Source of the DNA: Hondaea fermentalgiana
Taxonomy: Eukaryota; Sar; Bigyra; Thraustochytrida; Thraustochytriidae
DNA length: 64,000 nucleotides
Assembly: GCA_014084085.1 (NCBI GenBank)
Contig: NPFB01000005.1
Span: 775,204 to 839,203 of the forward strand
Reading direction: 5' to 3'
In this document: positions 58,912-64,000 of the stretch, in pieces
How positions within the stretch are numbered: position 1 is the first letter of the stretch
Layout of the letters: every line of letters begins with the position of its first letter
Notes under the pieces: model-generated
The model's input: only the letters and a program-made list of their open reading frames with translations
What the model was told of the DNA's origin: nothing
The model's database searches: none
Program-made: the position numbers and the translations under genes

Positions 58912-60204
58912 ATGGCAACGACGAAAGATCAGCGGCACCTGTACGCCAGACTTGGCGGCGGTTCCGATGGAAGTATTCATTGCAATAAATTGCAAATGGC
59001 TCGTCCCGATTACCTTCGGTACGAGGAGAGCCGTGCGCGGTACTGCGTCGTTTGCAACAGCCACCAGGGCACGCACAAGATCTACTATGAGGTATATGGA
59101 AATGGACCTCAAGCAATGCTCCTTTTGATGGGCTTGGCTGGAACTCACGCTCACCTGGAGCCTCAACTCGAGTATTTTGGCATCGAGCGTGGTGATCAGT
59201 ACTCCATTTGTGTAGTTGATAACCGTGGCATCGGCTGCAGTGAGACACCTATTGGACGCTGGAGAACGACAGATTTGGCTTCCGACGCCTTGCAGCTCCT
59301 CGAGCATCTTGCAGTCGCTGAAGGTCCACGTTGGGCCGCTAATGTTGGCTTGCTCGGGTTCTCACTGGGCGGGATGGTCGCTCAAGAGCTTGTGCTTTTG
59401 GACCCGAAACGCTTCAGCTCATTGACGCTCGTGTCTACCCATGCCGGAGGTGTCATGGGCACGCTGCCGCCGCCTCGCGGAATCATTCCTGGACTCCGTG
59501 CGTGCTGGGGACTTGCAAGAGGCGGCACGCATGCGATCGATGCTGGTCTGGATATGCTATTCCCCCCAAGCTTCCTCGACGCGCCCTGCCCCAAAGATCA
59601 CACGTACAATGGATTCGCTCCGACCGAGGTGTTGCGTACGAATCGCGAACACTCCGCCTTTCTCCTCATTCGTCGAGCGCGCAAATACGTTGAAGCAGGG
59701 CTGGCTCCCGAGGTCCGACTCAACGGCGCCCTTCGCCAGCTCATGGCAGTGATTACACATTATGTGAGTTGGCGCCGACTAGCGCGTTTGAGAGCCTACC
59801 AGCTGGAGGTCCTCGTAGTAAGTGGCGAGCGGGATAATATTGTGGGATACCGAAATGCTCGTCTTCTGGCTGAGGCTCTCTGCGGCAAGTGGCTGCATTT
59901 TGTCGACGCTGGGCATGGTGTCTCGGAGCAGCATGCTGCAGAAGTAAATGCAGCAGTAGAGGCGCTTGTGAATCGTGCGTCTCGCAAGACACAGGAGAAA
60001 CCTTTTCTTGCGACACAGCGAAAGCCAGAGCGTCCAGGAATTCATCCTCTCCAAGTATTAGTCCTTTGGTCAATTGTAGCCTTTGCGATGCTGCGACGGC
60101 GTCTCCTCGGCCGCTTCATTTCCTTTCGTTTTGGATCCTGCTGGGCTGCGGCGTTTGCTGCCATCTACGTTCGTCGTACTTTTGGCGGTTTTTTCGCGCG
60201 GTGA
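58912..60204 (+). CDS. Alpha/beta-hydrolase fold protein with C-terminal hydrophobic segment
   Basis: A 430-residue protein from ATG 58912; upstream in-frame sequence has no ATG. The catalytic triad is visible: nucleophile Ser151 in GFSLGG, Asp308 in SGERDNIVGY, and His335 in DAGHGV. The oxyanion-hole region is LLLMGLAGTHAHLEPQ near residue 68, and the DNRGIG block is as in epoxide-hydrolase/lipase-like enzymes. A variable cap lies at about 195-275. The C-terminal 60 residues are basic plus two hydrophobic stretches and may anchor it to a membrane. Likely an esterase, lipase or epoxide hydrolase-type enzyme; the substrate cannot be told from sequence. Confidence 0.9.
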   Translation: MATTKDQRHLYARLGGGSDGSIHCNKLQMARPDYLRYEESRARYCVVCNSHQGTHKIYYEVYGNGPQAMLLLMGLAGTHAHLEPQLEYFGIERGDQYSICVVDNRGIGCSETPIGRWRTTDLASDALQLLEHLAVAEGPRWAANVGLLGFSLGGMVAQELVLLDPKRFSSLTLVSTHAGGVMGTLPPPRGIIPGLRACWGLARGGTHAIDAGLDMLFPPSFLDAPCPKDHTYNGFAPTEVLRTNREHSAFLLIRRARKYVEAGLAPEVRLNGALRQLMAVITHYVSWRRLARLRAYQLEVLVVSGERDNIVGYRNARLLAEALCGKWLHFVDAGHGVSEQHAAEVNAAVEALVNRASRKTQEKPFLATQRKPERPGIHPLQVLVLWSIVAFAMLRRRLLGRFISFRFGSCWAAAFAAIYVRRTFGGFFAR

Positions 60205-60767
60205 TTCTAGCCCAAGCCAATCCTCGTCATGCAGAATCGAATCTGCATTCTCCTCACACACCTTTTTTCCTTTCCTCTTTATTTTTGCTTTGCACAAGTG
60301 CTCAGACGAGCCAGACAGCCTTCAACTCATTCTATGCATCGACTTGCGCGCTCGTTGGTTAAAGATGATCTTATTTTATTCTTATTCGCTCACCACGACG
60401 CAGTATAACTTCTTCTTATCTCCTGATCAAAGGAGCCTTTTGCCAATTCAAGCTTGCTACGTCATCCAAATCTTCCCCACCCCCTTCAATCTTCACAAAT
60501 CACGAAAGCACAAGACGTGGCGGGGAAACTGTTCTTTCACTCGTTCGCACAAAGTCTTCGTGATGCCCTTCGCAGAATGAAGACAAGAAGACGTCAGCAT
60601 GTATAATGTAGCATAGCAAGATTGGCTTCTACCGCGAGCTGAGCATGTATTCAAGAAAAGCTATTTTACGATATACGAGTTGTAAAGCTTGGACGGAACA
60701 GGCTAACACACGCCTGGCTGCAGCCAGCCAGCCGCCCCTTGGGGCTATGCAAACATTCAACTCTTGT
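60205..60767. other. Convergent intergenic region, hydrolase / glycosyltransferase
   Basis: A 563-bp, AT-richer region between two convergent genes, holding both 3' UTRs. No supported gene. Confidence 0.5.
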
Positions 60768-63320
60768 CTAATTATGAAGAAGACCATCTTTGACGATGGT
60801 GAAAAGTATAGCCCAAAAGGCCTCCTCAGGCAGTCTCGAAGGGACAAGCTGGTAGCGTACCTTTGCCACAACGGGTAAATTGATCAGAAATCCGGCCCAA
60901 CTTCCAGCGTGTGGCGACTTTGCTGCATCGAGTTTAGTGCGAAGGGTTGCCTTGGCTTGAGAAAAACTAGGTTGCGAAGCTGCTGTTAGACGGAGAGTTT
61001 CAGTCTCCTGCTCGAGCAGCCTCGTGTACTCGAGCTCAATTGCAGAAGCCAAGTCGGCATCGTCTCGATCACCCATTTGCTGAATGACCCTGCGCACGTC
61101 GGGAACATGCGCGTCGACAACTCGTCCTGTCGATAAAGCCGATGCTACGGCCCATTCCAGCATGTTCGCGCACATTTCAGCTTCATCGGGTTCGAGACCA
61201 TTCTGCTCATCAGAGTTGCCATTGCCATTGACCATCTCCGCAGAGGTCGAGGCAAGGCCACGAGAGCTCAGCGACGGAAGCGCTCGCGACGGCGGCGATG
61301 GCAGAGGGCTGCCAAGGGGGGATGCGTGACGACCAAGGTCTTCAAGGCTCTCGAACGAGGGGCGGCTCGACATGTGAAAGACGTTGAAGCGGTTAAGCAC
61401 GGCGCTTTCCAGGAGCGCGGAGAGCCCAGTGGCAAACGCTTCGTCGTCCCAGCCAATGGAGGCATGGCAAGCCTCCGTACCGATGCTAGCGAGAATATCG
61501 CTTCGCTCAGGGCAAAGAAGTGACTTGACGATTGATGCAGCTTGCTTCAGGTTGGTCATGTCGGCGAGAATGGCCCGACGCGGTGCGGACAAGAGGTCCT
61601 GCGCGCCAATTTCACCGTCGCCATGCATGAGTGTTGGCGCGCCAAAGGCACCGGCCTCAACAATGGTCATCCCGTAGGCTTCGTAGAGCGCGGGATGCAC
61701 ATTGAGAACGGTTCGTCCAAAGATTTCACCGAGTTCGCGCGACGAGACAAACTTGGGAATGACTTTGGACGTCGTGCCCGGGAAGGCCCTGTCGAGCTGC
61801 AGATACAGCTTATTGGCAAAAGCCTCGTCCGTAGGCGGACCCACGAGACAGGGGACGAGATGGTGCTGTTTGAGAAAGTCCTTGAGACGGACCATGACCT
61901 CGACGAAGAGCTGCACATTCTTTTCCGGGCAGATTCGGCAGCAACAGGTGACCAGGTTGCGACGGAATCCGTAACGACCACGATTTGCTTTGCGCGACTT
62001 AAGATAGGTGAGCACAAGAGGTCGAGGCCCACCGAAGCCATGCTGAACATGGGCGGAGGTTGCGCAGCCAAAGTCCTCTCGCGAACTAAAGGATCCAATC
62101 CTTGGTATCGTAGAGGTGGTACCGTTACCATTGTTACTTCCCAAACTTCTGCGCTTCCCATGCGATGTCATTGGCTTGTCGCTACTTGCGCTGACAAAGC
62201 TTGAATATGAACCGCGTGGTGACGCGGACGCGGACGAAGCGCTTGACGACATTGAATTTTGTCGATGCAAGAGGGTAGCCGATGCATGCTTGCGAGTTCG
62301 AGGCGCTTCGTCCGACGGCGCGCCATCCATGGAGCGTGAGCGGGCTCCAGCGTAGTCCTTGTCATCTTGCGAGTCGTTTTCGTCGTCGTCAAAGCCGCGT
62401 GTATCGGAAATACTTCGACGATAAAGAATGAGCTGACGCGCTGCATCACGCGACACACGCGCTTGGCGCAGCGCGAGGGTGCGCATGTCCGCCCGTAGAG
62501 GCGGATTAAGCACATGAACGATGCAACGACGTCCCTGCTCATTCGTGGTGACAAGCCCGCGAAGTAAGGCTGCGTCATGCTCGCAGAGCGCCACAGAGAG
62601 ATGCGACGTGCGAATTGCGAGCGCTTCGCGCTCACGATAGAATGCAGCGTCTTCCTCTGAGATCCCTGTCGAGGAGGAAAAAACGCGAAAGTTTAAATAG
62701 ATGCTCGGCACCTCGCGCACAACGTCCAAACTGCGCAGCGTCTGCAGCGCGAGGGTACTGGTCCAATCGACGCCAAGGATCACGTCGGGTTTGAAGGCTT
62801 GCACCTTGGCAGCAAATTGGCTGACTCCTCGACCGAAGTCTTCCCATGCAGAGGTTCTGTCGAGTTTATACCAGTGCGAGAGGGTTACCTGAAGGACTTC
62901 AAGGTTCCCTTGTGGAGCCGTTCCGGGACCCGAAACTAGAGGGACCGAAGAAGATGCGTTCGACGACGCCGACGATCTCCGTTGTCGAAGAGTGTCTACA
63001 TCGATGCTAGTACGTCGTCGGGGTGTGCCTGATCCTTCTGCGAGATGCGAGAGAAGGCCGTTGTTGTCTGTGCGATCCTTGACAACCTGGCCTGCCGGAC
63101 AACCGCAAATCACCATGACGTTGGCGGGCGATCCGGACTCTGGGTTGTCGGCATTGGCGTTTTCTTCTGCAGCCCGTGGCCGTACGTGCGATCTCAAATT
63201 GCGCACAATGGAGCGCGCATAGACGCCGTTGCCGGAAAAAATGGGATCTGCGAATTCTAGCGAAAGGAAGAGCACGCGCCAGCCACGCCGCGTTTCCCCG
63301 GGGCGTTCTGCGGACCCCAT
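60768..63320 (-). CDS. GT4-type (GT-B fold) glycosyltransferase, 850 aa
   Basis: From ATG 63320. The N-terminal Rossmann half starts with RVLFLSLEF...GNGVYARSIVRNL (residues about 15-42), as in GT4 enzymes with a glycine-rich acceptor-side loop. Two Ser-rich insertions follow (about 95-140 and 315-440). The donor half begins with a VTCCCRICPEKNVQLFVEV block (about 455) and contains the characteristic E-x7-E motif in EAYGMTIVEAGAFGAP (about 545-560). There is no signal peptide or clear transmembrane helix, so a cytosolic enzyme using a nucleotide-sugar donor is likely. GT-B GT4 members include sucrose- and trehalose-type synthases and mannosyltransferases. The specific product is unknown. Insertions and a 250-residue C-terminal extension make it longer than usual. 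Confidence 0.85.
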   Translation of the reverse strand: MGSAERPGETRRGWRVLFLSLEFADPIFSGNGVYARSIVRNLRSHVRPRAAEENANADNPESGSPANVMVICGCPAGQVVKDRTDNNGLLSHLAEGSGTPRRRTSIDVDTLRQRRSSASSNASSSVPLVSGPGTAPQGNLEVLQVTLSHWYKLDRTSAWEDFGRGVSQFAAKVQAFKPDVILGVDWTSTLALQTLRSLDVVREVPSIYLNFRVFSSSTGISEEDAAFYREREALAIRTSHLSVALCEHDAALLRGLVTTNEQGRRCIVHVLNPPLRADMRTLALRQARVSRDAARQLILYRRSISDTRGFDDDENDSQDDKDYAGARSRSMDGAPSDEAPRTRKHASATLLHRQNSMSSSASSASASPRGSYSSFVSASSDKPMTSHGKRRSLGSNNGNGTTSTIPRIGSFSSREDFGCATSAHVQHGFGGPRPLVLTYLKSRKANRGRYGFRRNLVTCCCRICPEKNVQLFVEVMVRLKDFLKQHHLVPCLVGPPTDEAFANKLYLQLDRAFPGTTSKVIPKFVSSRELGEIFGRTVLNVHPALYEAYGMTIVEAGAFGAPTLMHGDGEIGAQDLLSAPRRAILADMTNLKQAASIVKSLLCPERSDILASIGTEACHASIGWDDEAFATGLSALLESAVLNRFNVFHMSSRPSFESLEDLGRHASPLGSPLPSPPSRALPSLSSRGLASTSAEMVNGNGNSDEQNGLEPDEAEMCANMLEWAVASALSTGRVVDAHVPDVRRVIQQMGDRDDADLASAIELEYTRLLEQETETLRLTAASQPSFSQAKATLRTKLDAAKSPHAGSWAGFLINLPVVAKVRYQLVPSRLPEEAFWAILFTIVKDGLLHN

Positions 63321-64000
63321 GCTCTTGGTGTCTGCTCTCCTTGTCCCCTCTAGCCGGTTTTGACGTACGTGCGCAGCACGCTGCGCGCCAGCTGGCTGCA
63401 GAGCCCAGCTCTATTGCGCGAGCGGCCAGCACCTTCTTCCCTCCCCGCGACGACGATGATGTCGATTTGGTCTGCCGGCTTTCTCTCACGTGAGAAGCCG
63501 CTCGCAACCCTTGCGCTGCGTCGACAAGGTACTCGCGCAGCAGCGCGTCTTCCGTCGCCGACTCGTGCACACGCGTGCGTGCGCGCACCACCCGCCCCGG
63601 CCACCGGGCCTTGCCAAGCTGTTTTGCAAATCTTGCTCCTCGACGAGGCACGGACAAAATTAGGATGAGGTCAAAATGCTGGCGCGCAGAGAATCGGCTT
63701 GTTGACTGTGAGTCGAAGGATGAGGCTGCGCTCACAGTCAATGTACATCATGTCGTTGGAAAAGATGAAGAAGAAGTTACACTGCCGCAAGCAACTCATC
63801 GATTCGACACAGAAAGGAGCAGGCGGAGGCTGATGAAAGTGAAACGAACGTTCGTGCTTTCATCTCGCTCATACGCGACTGACGAGGCTAGCTAGCCCTT
63901 GGCCGGGCGGAGCAATTTACAAGGCCAGGCAAGGAGTGTGAGTGAGTGGTGGAGCCTCGATTTCATCATTGGTCTTGCTGTAGGTTAGGAAAGAAATGTA
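63321..64000. other. Upstream region of the glycosyltransferase gene to window end
   Basis: About 680 bp with the presumed promoter. A plus-strand frame from an ATG at 63665 (76 codons) is not protein-like enough to call. It ends near 63895 with a GCTAGCTAGC palindromic word. No gene supported. Confidence 0.45.

Noticed and set aside
63665..63895. 76-codon plus-strand ORF near the window end
   Set aside because: Short, with no domain and no sign of being preferred over the antisense frame. Left uncalled.

Overview
The window looks like nuclear DNA of a gene-dense protist, most likely a thraustochytrid or other labyrinthulomycete stramenopile. That placement is inferred from protein style and not tested. 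The DNA is GC-rich and full of short tandem repeats, most genes are single long ORFs on both strands, and the introns that do occur are GT-AG. Proteins are clearly eukaryotic (SPT6, HUS1, SF3B4, TAP42, ribosomal eL29, Yippee), and Pro-Thr spacers and very large multidomain surface proteins are common. Two 100-N runs mark assembly gaps.

Layout, left to right. 1-2397 (+): vWA/PAN membrane protein, 5' end unresolved. 2885-9058 (-): 2057-residue protein with C2 domains, EF-hands, a zinc finger and an RS tail. 9862-10703 (+): three-exon ribosomal protein eL29, missed by plain ORF finding. 11516-12598 (+): mitochondrial carrier. 12903-13541 (-): unrecognised, probably mitochondrial protein. 13.5-15.8 kb: poorly resolved, with a Cys-rich ORF and the first gap. 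15820-18081 (+): glutamate-cysteine ligase. 18443-19534 (-): SF3B4. 19992-21661 (+): TAP42/IGBP1 in three exons. 21926-22252 (-): Yippee-like. 22759-26400 (+): transposase-derived protein. 26854-28173 (+): DUF1214-like protein. 28498-31080 (-): WD40 protein. 32472-33443 (+): coiled coil. 33577-42486 (-): giant LamG/discoidin/Cys-rich/multi-TM/EF-hand/IQ protein. 43291-44298 (-): triose-phosphate-transporter-family carrier. 45639-46439 (+): TLC-domain protein. 47117-48180 (-): HUS1 in two exons. 48671-54991 (-): SPT6 with a Gly-Tyr-Ser tail. Second gap at 55.4 kb. 56138-58177 (+): WW plus SPIN90/Ldb17-like protein. 58912-60204 (+): alpha/beta hydrolase. 60768-63320 (-): GT4-type glycosyltransferase.

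There is no operon. Neighbours are functionally unrelated housekeeping and lineage-specific genes. Recurrent themes are RNA and transcription (eL29, SF3B4, SPT6, the RS protein), calcium sensing (the C2/EF protein, the EF/IQ membrane protein), and 4-10 bp tandem repeats in divergent promoter regions. The most unusual items are the C2/EF/zinc-finger/RS fusion, the giant surface protein with a possible PDZ-binding end, the transposase-like gene whose expected first catalytic Asp is Asn, the WW-SPIN90 architecture, and a clustered GCAAGT motif in two promoters. No CRISPR array, rRNA or convincing tRNA was seen.
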